Of a DNA stretch of 64,000 nt, positions 8,833 through 17,559 are shown piece by piece. Positions within the stretch are counted from its first letter, which is position 1. Every line of letters begins with the position of its first letter. Under the pieces are notes generated by a model. The model saw nothing but the letters and a program-made list of their open reading frames with translations. It was not told where the DNA came from and searched no databases. A program made the translations under genes and the position numbers. Location: positions 930,001 through 994,000 of the forward strand of contig OY970240.1 in the NCBI GenBank assembly GCA_963715445.1, in the 5' to 3' direction. Origin of the DNA: JAAYBF01 sp963715445. Lineage in GTDB: Bacteria; Actinomycetota; Thermoleophilia; Solirubrobacterales; Thermoleophilaceae.

Positions 8833-8903
8833 GGCGGCTCCTTCGGTCGAGCGGTCCCTTCCGAGACTAGCGCCGAGTCCTTACGCGGATGTGACGATCA
8901 TGG

Positions 8904-8987
8904 CGGCCCGCGTGCCGAAGGGCGGTCAGGAGCGAGGCGCTCCACGGCCCGCGTCGGAAAGGCGGCTCAGGGAGCGAGGCGCTCCAC
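8904..8987. repeat. Imperfect 41-43-bp tandem duplication at the pdxH 3' end
   Basis: Copy 1 (8904-8944) and copy 2 (8945-8987) both run from GGCCCGCGT to GAGCGAGGCGCTCCAC with small indels. Copy 2 contains the last seven codons and stop of pdxH; copy 1 is a downstream duplicate with one base lost, so it no longer codes. Each contains a GGAGCG-AGG-CGCTCC hairpin and could serve as a tandem terminator for pdxH. Confidence 0.75.
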
Positions 8988-9620
8988 GATCCACCCCTCG
9001 GAGCCGGAGAGCCTGTAGCGCAGGCGGTCATGGAGGCGGCCGGCGCGGCCCTGCCAGAACTCCACCTGCTCCGGCACGAGCAGGAAGCCGCCCCACCCCT
9101 CCGGGCGCGGAACCTCTCCGCTCCCGACGCGCGCCTCGACCTCCTCGACGCGGCGCTCCAGCTCTTCGCGCGAGCCGATCGCCTGGGACTGGGGGCTGGC
9201 GGCGGCGCCCACCTGGGCTGCACGTGGCCTGGAGGCGAAGTAGGCGTCGGACTCCGCATCGCCCAGGCGCTCGACCGAGCCCTCGGCGATCACCTGCCGC
9301 TGCCAGGCGTACCAGGGGAACAGCAGCGTCGCGCGGGGGTTGGCGGCCAGCTCGCTTCCCTTGCGCGAGGCGTAGTTGGTGTAGAAGCGGAAGCCGCGCT
9401 GATCGACGCCGCGCAGCAGCATCGTCCGCGCGCTCGGAGCGCCTGCGGCGGAAGCGGTGGTCAGGACCATCGCGTTGGGCTCGGGCGTGCCGGCCTCGAA
9501 CGCCTCGCCGAGCCAACGCTCGAACTGCTCCAGCCAGGTCGGCGCGAGCTGGTCCTCCGAGAGGCTGCCGAGGTCGTACGAGCGGCGAATGCCGGGCAGG
9601 CGGTCGGCGGCATCGGCCAT
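8967..9620 (-). CDS. pdxH: Pyridoxamine 5'-phosphate oxidase
   Basis: A 217-residue FMN enzyme oxidising pyridoxamine/pyridoxine phosphate to pyridoxal phosphate. Family segments seen: PNAMVLTTASAAGAPSARTMLLRG (FMN-binding strand pair; given here as a span at about residues 48-71), GFRFYTNYASRKGSEL, a Q-A-I-GSREELE segment with the substrate loop, and the C-terminal RPEGWGGFLLVPEQVEFWQG and RLHDRLRY. ATG 9620 follows a GAGGGG site. It appears monocistronic; its 3' end carries a tandem hairpin duplication. Confidence 0.93.
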   Translation of the reverse strand: MADAADRLPGIRRSYDLGSLSEDQLAPTWLEQFERWLGEAFEAGTPEPNAMVLTTASAAGAPSARTMLLRGVDQRGFRFYTNYASRKGSELAANPRATLLFPWYAWQRQVIAEGSVERLGDAESDAYFASRPRAAQVGAAASPQSQAIGSREELERRVEEVEARVGSGEVPRPEGWGGFLLVPEQVEFWQGRAGRLHDRLRYRLSGSEGWIVERLAP

Positions 9621-9662
9621 CCCCTCACCCTAGGCGATCGCCCAGAGGGCCCAGCCTCAGAG

Positions 9663-10205
9663 CTATCGGCTGCAGACCTTCAGGCCGTAGGCCTTGGCGG
9701 CCGCGGTCTGGCGCTTGCTGAGGCCCATGAACCTGCTGTTCGTCCGATCCATGCGAGCCACGGCCGTGGTGGCCGGATAGCTCTTGGCGTAGGCGGCGAG
9801 CGCCTGCCGGCGGCTCCGCAGCGCAACGGTGACGGCATCGCGGCTGTTGAAGTAGGCGGTCGCCGCACCGGACTCGGGTGCCGCCTGCTCGCGCAGCGAG
9901 GCGGTCGCGTCCTCGCGCAGGGAGATGAGCTGCTGGTAGACGGCGACGGACTCGCGCATGGCGGACTTGACCTGCTCCTCCGATTCGGGCTTGGCCAACT
10001 GGGTGTCGATGCGGGCGAGCTTGCGATTGATGCGCGCGACCGTGGGCGTTCCCTCCTTGCAGAGCCCATCGAGCTTGGCGACGTACTCCGCCTTCGTCGG
10101 CGCGCCCGGCTCCTTCGAGGCATTCGCCCCATCGTCGTCACCGCCGCAGCCGGCGATCACCACCGCGGCGGTCAGCACCCCGGCCCAAGTCGCTCGCAGC
10201 TTCAT
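9663..10205 (-). CDS. Predicted lipoprotein, helical, unknown function
   Basis: A 180-residue protein with a lipoprotein signal peptide: a hydrophobic run to the lipobox VIAGC (Cys about 20), followed by an acidic GGDDDG linker. The mature part is Lys/Arg/Ala-rich and predicted helical (KAEYVAKLDGLCKEG.., SEEQVKSAMRESVAVYQQL). Two cysteines sit near the start of the mature part and at the extreme C-terminus and may pair. It lies 47 bases downstream of the last mce gene on the same strand, so it may be an accessory of that lipid-transport operon. I do not recognise a family. Confidence 0.7.
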   Translation of the reverse strand: MKLRATWAGVLTAAVVIAGCGGDDDGANASKEPGAPTKAEYVAKLDGLCKEGTPTVARINRKLARIDTQLAKPESEEQVKSAMRESVAVYQQLISLREDATASLREQAAPESGAATAYFNSRDAVTVALRSRRQALAAYAKSYPATTAVARMDRTNSRFMGLSKRQTAAAKAYGLKVCSR

Positions 10206-10252
10206 CCGATCAGCCCCCTCGTCTCGCCCTGTCGTGGATCAGCTGCGCGCGG

Positions 10253-11740
10253 CTAAGGCTCGGCGCGGAGCTGCGGGAACTGCGTCCCGTACCCGGGGAA
10301 GTTGCCCTGGGCGACGCACGGCGAGCGCAGGACGTTGCGGCCGGTCGTGCGGAAGGCGTAGAGCTGAACGAGGGGAGCGAGCGTGGCCGGCTCCGAGACC
10401 GTCGGCGGCGCGGGATCGCCGTTGGTGCAGAAGCGGGTGTCGAACGAGGGGAGCCCGCTCGCGACGCGCTCCAGCCCGTCCGGGGCGATGTACGGGTTGC
10501 TGCGGGTCTGGCCCAGCGGACGCGGGTAGTAGGTGAGGGCCTGCGGCGTGAGCGTCTGCGCCGTGCGCAGGTACTGCACCGCCTCCTTGGCCCGAACCGG
10601 ATCCGACAGGGAGACGGGCAGGTCTCGACCGAGCGACGAGGCCGTCGCGTTGGCGAAGAAGGAGCCGAGCTCCCGACGATTCTGGCCGAGGTAGTTGAGG
10701 ATCGGGTTGAAGTTCCGCAGGAAGGGCTCGAACGAGGCGAGCAGAGACGGGAACCGCTTCAGGAAGCGCTCGAGCGCAGGCACGCCCCGCTCTGACGCCG
10801 TGATCACAGGCCCGAGGCCGCGGAAGAAGCCCTCGTACTCGGGGCCGAGGCGCTCCAGCTGGGCGAAGGTCGGCTCCATCGCGCTGGCGACGGGCTGGAA
10901 CTTCTCGACCACCGGCTGAGCGTTCTCCGAGAACTGCGTCAGGCGCGGCAGGAACTCGCGGCTCTCGCGCTCGAACCGCGGGAACTCCTTCCAGATTGCG
11001 GCGAACTCCCGGTTGCGGTCCGCCGTCACCTGGAACACCTTGTTCGACTCGGTGATGAGCCGGCGCAGCTGGCCCTCGCGCTCGCTGAGCGCAGAGAACA
11101 CCTCGCCGGTCCCCCGCACCGCCCCGCTGACCGCGTCGGACTGGGCGTTGATCTCGGTGACGAGATCGTCGGCCGAGTTGAGGAAGGACGGCAGGTTGGC
11201 GAAGAAGGCGTTGACGTCGGCGCCGCGGCCCTCGACCGAGCCGGCCTGGGACTGCATCCAGGTGGCCCAGGCCTCGCGCGTGTCCTCGTCGAAGGTGCGG
11301 AAGATCTCGTCGAGCTCGACGGTCTCCGCCACGGCGGAGCGCGGCAGCGTGCCTCCGTCGGGAAGCGCTCCCTTGGCGGGATCGCCTTGGGTCAGGTCCA
11401 CGTAGGTCTCGCCCAGCAGCGTCTTCTGGCGCAGCATCGCCCGTGTGTTCTTGGGGATCGGGGCGTAGCGCGAGCGCAGCTCGATGGTTGCCGTGGTTCG
11501 ATTGCCGGGCGCGAGATCGGTCTCGATCACCTTGCCCACCGGCACGCCGGATATCCGCACGTCGGACTGGATCGCAAGCTGCGTCGCCTCGGGGAAGTCC
11601 GCCTTGATCCGGTACCCCTCGGGCCTCACCGGCACCACGCCGCCGAAGGAGATCCAGAGGTACAGGAGCACCCCGAAGCAGGACATCACGAAGGCCACCA
11701 GCACGGCGACCTGCAGAGGGCGTGGAGCCTGCTTGATCAT
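10253..11740 (-). CDS. MCE family protein, sixth gene of mce operon
   Basis: A 495-residue Mce protein. One N-terminal helix (about residues 8-32) anchors it. The MlaD/MCE domain follows (about 40-120: IKADFPEATQLAIQSDVRISGVPVGKV, given as a span, then the GETYVDLTQG strand). Next comes a long alpha-helical region typical of Mce tails, rich in repeated FLPRL/FLKRF/FLRNF patterns. Mce proteins form hexameric tunnels carrying lipids across the periplasm. It overlaps the preceding gene by four bases (ATGA). The C-terminal 80 residues contain two cysteines. It is the last mce gene before a lipoprotein gene. Confidence 0.9.
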   Translation of the reverse strand: MIKQAPRPLQVAVLVAFVMSCFGVLLYLWISFGGVVPVRPEGYRIKADFPEATQLAIQSDVRISGVPVGKVIETDLAPGNRTTATIELRSRYAPIPKNTRAMLRQKTLLGETYVDLTQGDPAKGALPDGGTLPRSAVAETVELDEIFRTFDEDTREAWATWMQSQAGSVEGRGADVNAFFANLPSFLNSADDLVTEINAQSDAVSGAVRGTGEVFSALSEREGQLRRLITESNKVFQVTADRNREFAAIWKEFPRFERESREFLPRLTQFSENAQPVVEKFQPVASAMEPTFAQLERLGPEYEGFFRGLGPVITASERGVPALERFLKRFPSLLASFEPFLRNFNPILNYLGQNRRELGSFFANATASSLGRDLPVSLSDPVRAKEAVQYLRTAQTLTPQALTYYPRPLGQTRSNPYIAPDGLERVASGLPSFDTRFCTNGDPAPPTVSEPATLAPLVQLYAFRTTGRNVLRSPCVAQGNFPGYGTQFPQLRAEP

Positions 11741-13119
11741 CGGGGAAGCTCCTGCTTCGTGCAGACGTCCGTGGACCGGGGGGCGTTGAGCAGGCCGAGG
11801 ATCGTCGCGATCGTCGGGTTGCGCACCTTACCCGTGAACTTGTTGGGGAGCACGAGGCCCTCGAAGAGGCTGAGCTGGCTGCAGGAGATCATGACCAGAG
11901 CGCGCCGCAGCGGCCCGATCCCGTCCTGACTGTTCAGCGACGAGTTGGTGTTGTGGTTCGCCCACGGGAGGTAGAAGAGATAGCCCTCCTTGCCCTTGCC
12001 CTCGCCCGGCGGGTCGTAGGCGAGCTCGTTGAAGAGCGAGTTGAACACGTCGGTGAAGTCCATGAGGTCCGGGGTGGCCTTCGCCAGGTCCCGCGCGGCG
12101 GGCTTGAGGATCTTCGCGGTCGGGATGGCCTCACGCGCGAACGGGCGCAGCTGATCGCGGATCACCGGACCCGTCTTCCTCACGAAGTCCCGGGTCATGA
12201 CCTGTGACGGGCCGAGCGACGCGGCCAGCGGCTGCAGCTTGGTGAAGGTGGACTCCATCGACTGGCCGAGGCGGTCGATCTTCCCGAGCGCGCGATTGCC
12301 CGAGGCGAGCGCACTGGGCAGCAGGTCCAGGGTCTCCGCCAGGTTGTCGTTCTGGTTGGCGAAGCGGCGGAACACCTCCGAGGTGCCGCCCACGAAGCGC
12401 GCCAGCTCCTGGTCGTGCTTGCCGAGCTCGGACGTGATCGCGGAGAAGTTGTGGATCACGCGCTTGAGCTTCTTGCGCCGCTTGACCACGAAGCGGTTCG
12501 CCTTGTCGAAGTCGCGCGAGAGCGGCTGGAAGCGCCGCCACACGTTAGCGAGCTCGCGACCGCCGTCTTTGCCGCCCAGCGCGTCCCCGGCGCCATCGAA
12601 CAGGAGGCGCAGATAGTCCTGGGTGTCTGTGTCGAGGGTCGCCCAGAACTCCTCGGGATTGACGTCCGGGTTGGTCGACTCGTTGGCGATCCTCGCGCCG
12701 TCCTCGAGCTGATCGCCCGAAGAGGGGCTGCCCGGATCGAGCTGCACGACCATGTCCTTGAGCCCGGTCTTCGGCCGCAGGAGGATCGTCGCGTCCGGGT
12801 AGATGTGGGCGAAGCGCGGCTGGAGCCTCATCGTGAGGATCGCCCTGCCGTCCTCGAGCCCGACGCTGGCGATGTCACCGACCTTGACGCCGGAGACGTT
12901 GACCGCCTGGCCCTGGCCGGGCTGCACGCCCTGCACCGACTCCAGCTCGGCGCTGAGCATGAAGTGGTCCTCTCCGACGACCGGCATCCAGGACGGGGGA
13001 GTGAGGCGCTGGTTGGCGAGGATGTAGCTCCCCACCGAGACGCCGAGCACTATCAGCCCGAGCAGGGCCACCATCGCCTTGGCGTTGCTGCGCAGCGCCT
13101 TGCGGAAGAGCTCGTTCAT
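11737..13119 (-). CDS. MCE family protein, fifth gene of mce operon
   Basis: A 460-residue Mce protein with an N-terminal helix at about 15-37 (MVALLGLIVLGVSVGSYIL), the MCE domain at about 50-135 with the loop VNVSGVKVGDI and strand MVVQLDPG, and a long helical tail. Near the C-terminus MISCSQLSLFEGLVLP and NAPRSTDVC give two cysteines similar in placement to other members of the operon. ATG start overlaps the previous stop by four bases. No lipobox is visible, unlike the MceE lipoprotein at this position in mycobacterial operons. That difference is an observation rather than proof of a different role. Confidence 0.9.
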   Translation of the reverse strand: MNELFRKALRSNAKAMVALLGLIVLGVSVGSYILANQRLTPPSWMPVVGEDHFMLSAELESVQGVQPGQGQAVNVSGVKVGDIASVGLEDGRAILTMRLQPRFAHIYPDATILLRPKTGLKDMVVQLDPGSPSSGDQLEDGARIANESTNPDVNPEEFWATLDTDTQDYLRLLFDGAGDALGGKDGGRELANVWRRFQPLSRDFDKANRFVVKRRKKLKRVIHNFSAITSELGKHDQELARFVGGTSEVFRRFANQNDNLAETLDLLPSALASGNRALGKIDRLGQSMESTFTKLQPLAASLGPSQVMTRDFVRKTGPVIRDQLRPFAREAIPTAKILKPAARDLAKATPDLMDFTDVFNSLFNELAYDPPGEGKGKEGYLFYLPWANHNTNSSLNSQDGIGPLRRALVMISCSQLSLFEGLVLPNKFTGKVRNPTIATILGLLNAPRSTDVCTKQELPR

Positions 13120-14663
13120 CGCGCGCCCCCCTTTGCCAGTGCCGCCATCGGCAGGAGCTGCGAGGAAGATGCGCCGATGCCGGCGGGGACTTCGGGCGGA
13201 GCGGCTCGCGGCCGCGAGCCGTCGGCGGGACCCTGCGAGGCGGGCCCGTTCACGTCAGGCACGGGGTTCTCGTGGCAGGGCACGTCGCGCCGGAGCGGCG
13301 GCACCTTGTTCGGGAAGGCGGGGCTGGTGCCGAGCGGCGGGGTCGTGGCCGCGCCGCGCAGCGAGCCGTCGCCGGTGTAGTTGGTCTTGCCGCTGGTGAC
13401 GAGGGTGGTGCCGCCCGGAGCGGCGAGCCGCAGGTACGGGCCGTTGCCGTCGATGCCCTGGCCCTCGCCCGCCTGCGCGACCATCGAATACCAGAACTCC
13501 TTGTAGTTCTCGACGTTCGCCGACAGCGCGCCGTCGTCGACCTTGATGTTCCCGGTGGGGATCAGCACCTCGCTGATGCAGCGGTTGAAGTCGTCCGACT
13601 TGGGCAGCCAGGCGCGCGAGGAGTGCGTCACCCGCGCAAGGTCACGGCTGGCCGGCGTCATGTACTTGAGCAGGCCGCCGAGCTCGGCGGTGCCGAAGAA
13701 GGGAATGGCCTGGTCGAACCAGGGCTCCCAGGCCTTGGCCGTGGGCGCGGTCTCCCGCACGCCGGGAAGGATGTCCCGGGCGAAGGCGCGCGTGGGCGGC
13801 AGCGCGGAGTTCACGCTGGCAAGGCCCTTGCGCAGGTTCACGGCGGTCGGTCCGAGCAGCCGCACCGTCTCACGAAGCTGCGGGGTCTTCGAGGCGAAGG
13901 TCGCCATCGCCGAGTTGAAGTTGGGGAAGAGGGTCCTGAGCTGCTCCTCGTTCCGCGCCAGGCCCCGGGTGACCCCGGCGGCGCCGCGGATCAGCCGTGA
14001 GAAGTCGCGCGGCTGGGTGCCGCGCAGCGCCTGGCCGTTGATCGCCGAGCCGCGCAGCGCCCCCACCGCCGTGACGAGCGCCTTGTTGAGCGACTCCGCT
14101 CCCGTGAGGCCCTGCACGTCCGGATCCTGGTCCGCGTCGTCCTCCGCGGACGGCTTGGAGTTCAGGGACTCGCCGAAGCCGATCAGCGTGTCCTGAAGGG
14201 AGCGCCGGGTGTCCGACTGGAGCGACGTGAGGATGTCGTGGAACTGCACCGGGGACGCGGTCTGGGCGACGGGGATCATCCCTCCGTCGTCGAGCTCCTC
14301 GCCGTTCGGCGAGCCGGGCTTCAGGTCGACGAAGTAGTTGCCCTCGAGGAACAGCCGGGGACGGATCTTCAGTGTCGCGTCGGCGCGAACGGGGCGCCCG
14401 GCGTCGCTCACCTCCATCGTCACGACGGCGAGGTTGGTGTCCTTGTACCTCCCCACCTCGACGACCTTGCCGACATCGACACCGGCGACTCGCACCGGCA
14501 TGCGCGACGTCAGGAGGCTCGAGTTCTCGAACACCCCCTGGATCCGATAGGTCTGGGTGAACGGGATGTCCTTGTTGAATGCGAACCAGGAGCAGAGGAC
14601 CATCACGACCAGCGCGATCGCTCCCGCACGCAGCGGCGACATGCCCTTGCGGAAGCCCCTCAC
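13116..14663 (-). CDS. MCE family protein, fourth gene of mce operon
   Basis: A 515-residue Mce protein, the longest of the six. N-terminal helix at about 9-28 (LRAGAIALVVMVLCSWFAF), MCE domain about 37-125 (VRVAGVDVGKV loop; FVDLKPG strand), then a helical tail with an acidic insertion (SAEDDADQDPDVQG, about 167-180). The C-terminal 90 residues are Pro/Gly/Thr-rich and end SQLLPMAALAKGGAR. Start is GTG 14663 in a GTGA overlap with the preceding gene. It probably sits in the same hetero-hexamer as the other five. Confidence 0.9.
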   Translation of the reverse strand: MRGFRKGMSPLRAGAIALVVMVLCSWFAFNKDIPFTQTYRIQGVFENSSLLTSRMPVRVAGVDVGKVVEVGRYKDTNLAVVTMEVSDAGRPVRADATLKIRPRLFLEGNYFVDLKPGSPNGEELDDGGMIPVAQTASPVQFHDILTSLQSDTRRSLQDTLIGFGESLNSKPSAEDDADQDPDVQGLTGAESLNKALVTAVGALRGSAINGQALRGTQPRDFSRLIRGAAGVTRGLARNEEQLRTLFPNFNSAMATFASKTPQLRETVRLLGPTAVNLRKGLASVNSALPPTRAFARDILPGVRETAPTAKAWEPWFDQAIPFFGTAELGGLLKYMTPASRDLARVTHSSRAWLPKSDDFNRCISEVLIPTGNIKVDDGALSANVENYKEFWYSMVAQAGEGQGIDGNGPYLRLAAPGGTTLVTSGKTNYTGDGSLRGAATTPPLGTSPAFPNKVPPLRRDVPCHENPVPDVNGPASQGPADGSRPRAAPPEVPAGIGASSSQLLPMAALAKGGAR

Positions 14664-16123
14664 TGAGGCACCTTCTTCCGCGTCGTCTTCTCGGTGCGCG
14701 TCGAGGGCGGGCCGCCGGTGTTGCCGATGACCTGCTGGAGCGGGGTGTAGGCCTCGTTGCCCGCCTCACACTCGCGCGGCTGGCCCGGCGCGGCGGTGTT
14801 CGGGTAGGGGTTCGAGTGCAGGAAGCTGTCGTTCACGAGCGACTTCTCGATGCTGGTCAGCTTCGGATCCGGCTTGGGGCCGTTGGCGGGGACCGCCGAG
14901 GGACCGGCCTCGCTGCCGGGCATCTGGGGAAGCGAGAGCGTCGCCACGCGCAGGAAGCTGCCGATCACGTCGCTCTCGGATGTGGCGCTGGCGAAGTTAC
15001 GGAAGAAGAGGCTGCCGTAGTTGCAGACGGTCTGGGCGGGGGTGAGGTGCGAGAGCAGCGGGCGCGCCGCGACGACGGTGCGAGTGAGCCGCGCGAGGCC
15101 TGACGGCACCCGGGGGTCGTCGCCGAAGCGCTCGAGCGTCTCGAGCGTCCTGGTGAGCCTGCGCGTCAGCGGAGGCTGGCGCAGCAGCGCCGGCGTGCCA
15201 TACCTGAACCCGGCGGCAAGGCTCGGAGCGGCGGCGGCGAGGTTCGCGAAAGCCGGGCGGAAGCGACGGAAGAGCTCCTCGCTCTCGCGCAGGAAGGGGC
15301 GTTGACGGGGAAGCTCGGCGGTCGCGGTGTCGAGCGCGGGCGGGCCGCCCCGGATCGTCGCCTTCAGCGAGTCGCTGACCCCTGCCCAAGCGGTGAAGGT
15401 GGTGTCGAGCGCGACCCACAGCGCCGCCTGCTCGTTCGCGACGGGCGCAGCTTCGGCGGCGGCCTGCTCGAAGGCCGGGAAGAGCTTGTCGAGGGCGGTC
15501 TCCGGCGAGGCCAGGTTGCGCATCGCCGGCTCGAGCTTCCTGGCAAGCGGCGCGAGAGCTGCGAACGACTCGTTCAGCGAGGGGCCACGGCCCGCGAAGG
15601 CGGCGCCGTACTCCTCCATGTTCGTCCGCGATCCGGCGCGCGTCGGGTCATCGAACATGTTGAAGAACTCGTCGATCTCCACGGTCTCCGTCTTGGAGGC
15701 CGAGGTGGGGATCGCTCCGCCCTCGGGGAAGCCCCGGCTGGCCTTGCCGCGCGTGATCTCCACGTACATCAGCCCGAGCGCCGAGCGCGGGCGGATGATC
15801 AGCTTCGAGTCCACCGGCAGCGGGGTCACGCGCTCATCCAGGCTCAGCTTGAGGTGTGCCTTGACCTCTCCGTTGTCCTGCGTCGCGGACTCGATGGTGG
15901 TGACCACGCCGACGCGATTGCCACCCATGCGGACCTCGTTGCCGCGCACCAGGCCGTTGGCTGAGGGGACCTCCGCGGTCACGTCGTAGGTGGGGACGAA
16001 GGGCAGGCCCTCGTTCGCGTTGTAGGAGAGGAACACGGCGACGAGGGCCACGATCATCGTGACCGCGCCGACAAGCACCGGGCTCCCGGACAGGGCGAAG
16101 CGGCCGCCTCTGCGCGGGTTCAC
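14660..16123 (-). CDS. MCE family protein, third gene of mce operon
   Basis: A 487-residue Mce protein. N-terminal helix at about 14-37 (VLVGAVTMIVALVAVFLSY), MCE domain about 42-130 with VRMGGNRVGVV and LMYVEITRG strands, then the segment ETVEIDEFFNMFDDPTR, which recurs in three members of this operon (VELDEIFRTFDEDTR, IVELDQLFNTFDSPTR). The tail is helical, and the C-terminal 60 residues hold a Cys and a basic end (RTEKTTRKKVPQ). Start is GTG 16123, overlapping the previous stop by four bases. Confidence 0.9.
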   Translation of the reverse strand: MNPRRGGRFALSGSPVLVGAVTMIVALVAVFLSYNANEGLPFVPTYDVTAEVPSANGLVRGNEVRMGGNRVGVVTTIESATQDNGEVKAHLKLSLDERVTPLPVDSKLIIRPRSALGLMYVEITRGKASRGFPEGGAIPTSASKTETVEIDEFFNMFDDPTRAGSRTNMEEYGAAFAGRGPSLNESFAALAPLARKLEPAMRNLASPETALDKLFPAFEQAAAEAAPVANEQAALWVALDTTFTAWAGVSDSLKATIRGGPPALDTATAELPRQRPFLRESEELFRRFRPAFANLAAAAPSLAAGFRYGTPALLRQPPLTRRLTRTLETLERFGDDPRVPSGLARLTRTVVAARPLLSHLTPAQTVCNYGSLFFRNFASATSESDVIGSFLRVATLSLPQMPGSEAGPSAVPANGPKPDPKLTSIEKSLVNDSFLHSNPYPNTAAPGQPRECEAGNEAYTPLQQVIGNTGGPPSTRTEKTTRKKVPQ

Positions 16124-17559
16124 CGCTCGCTCCCTTCGGGATCCGGCGCCAGCAGGTAGTCGAGCAGCGGCTCGGCGCCGGGCGAGTCAGGCGTCATCCC
16201 GATCGCCTCGGCGTCCTTGCGGATCACCGACGCATCTCGCGACTGCAGCGCCTCCGGCAGGTTCTTCGCGCTCAGCGCGGCGCTCGAGCCGACCGGATCG
16301 CCCAAGGTCGACGCGCAGCTCTCCTCGTACGTCGGGCTGCGCGGGACGCACGGGGTGAGCGCGAGGGCAGCTCGCGCGTAGTGGCCGAACTGGTCCTTCC
16401 CGTTCACCGTGCCCGTGTAGAAGTAGATGAGCTGCATCAGGTTCTCGATGCCGCCCGTCTCGTCGAAGCTGTTCAAGAGCTTCGCCAGGTCGTCGGCCGT
16501 GGGACGCAGCGGGCGCCCGAGGTCGCGCAGGTTCCTGGCCAGAGGCTCGATCGCCGGGAAGAGGCGCCGCCCCTTGTCGGCGAAGTCGCCGAGCCCGACC
16601 AGCGCCGGCGTCGCCGCCTTGGTGAACGGTCCGAGCCGCTGGACGACCTCGCTGATCGCCTCTCCCTCGCTGTCGAGGCTGTTGAGCGCGGGAGTCATCT
16701 GATCGGCGAGGCCCGAGAAGGCATCCATCGTGGGCTGGAACTCGCGCAGGAAGCCTGGGAGCCGCTCGAAGTTGCGCTCGATGTTGTCGCCTTCCTCGGC
16801 GGACGCGGCGGCGGTGGCGCCGGCCTCCCTGATGAAGCCGGCGGTCTCCCTGCGGCGCTTGGCCCATGGCTCGAGCGCCTGGTCCGACTCATCGACCAGG
16901 CGGGCGAGCAGGCGATCCTGATCGGCGAGGATCTTGATCACCCTGTCCGTCTCCTTGAGGGCCGGGTTGGCGCGCCGGACGGCCTCCTGCAGCCGCTCGC
17001 CGTTGCCGGCAAGGCCCGCGCCGAGCTCGTTCAGGATCAGCCGGAAGCCCTCGCGCTGCGGCATGCGAGGGATGTTCCCCAGAAGGTCCGTGCCGACCGG
17101 GGTGATGTTGTTGTCGACGGGCAGCAGGTGCTGGCCCTCGCCGCGCCCCTCTTCGACCTCGTCGAGCGGAGGCGCCGCTTCCTCTCCCGTCTTGCGCGCC
17201 TGGGTCGGCTTGCACTCCACGAACTGCTCCCCGATCAGCGACTGCAGGCGGATCTGGCACTCGGCGTCCTTGCGGAAGGGCACGAAGGCCGGGTCGTCGA
17301 TGCGGAGCACGACGGCGGCCTTGTTGTCCTCCGTGAGGTCGATGTCGTGGATCGTGCCGACCTTGACGCCCGCGACCTTCACGTCCTCCCCGGCGATGAC
17401 GAAGCTGCCGTTGTCGAAGACCGCGCGGACCAGGTACTCGTCGCCGTCGTCGTTGCGCGCGGCGATTCCGAGCAGGCCTCCCGCCGCGATGCCGAGCACG
17501 ATCGCGATCGCTGCGAAGCGGCTGCCCTTCGAGCCTCGATCCGCCGTGGCGCCGCTCAT
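16120..17559 (-). CDS. MCE family protein, second gene of mce operon
   Basis: A 479-residue Mce protein with N-terminal helix about 15-34 (FAAIAIVLGIAAGGLLGIA), MCE domain about 40-120 (VKVAGVKVGTI loop; LIGEQFVECKP strand), then a helical tail including RRRETAGFIREAGATAAASA. A C-terminal region with YEESCAST and CVPRSP gives paired cysteines. ATG 17559 is chosen over an upstream in-frame ATG at 17589 because it forms the same ATGA overlap seen at every junction in this operon. Confidence 0.9.
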   Translation of the reverse strand: MSGATADRGSKGSRFAAIAIVLGIAAGGLLGIAARNDDGDEYLVRAVFDNGSFVIAGEDVKVAGVKVGTIHDIDLTEDNKAAVVLRIDDPAFVPFRKDAECQIRLQSLIGEQFVECKPTQARKTGEEAAPPLDEVEEGRGEGQHLLPVDNNITPVGTDLLGNIPRMPQREGFRLILNELGAGLAGNGERLQEAVRRANPALKETDRVIKILADQDRLLARLVDESDQALEPWAKRRRETAGFIREAGATAAASAEEGDNIERNFERLPGFLREFQPTMDAFSGLADQMTPALNSLDSEGEAISEVVQRLGPFTKAATPALVGLGDFADKGRRLFPAIEPLARNLRDLGRPLRPTADDLAKLLNSFDETGGIENLMQLIYFYTGTVNGKDQFGHYARAALALTPCVPRSPTYEESCASTLGDPVGSSAALSAKNLPEALQSRDASVIRKDAEAIGMTPDSPGAEPLLDYLLAPDPEGSER

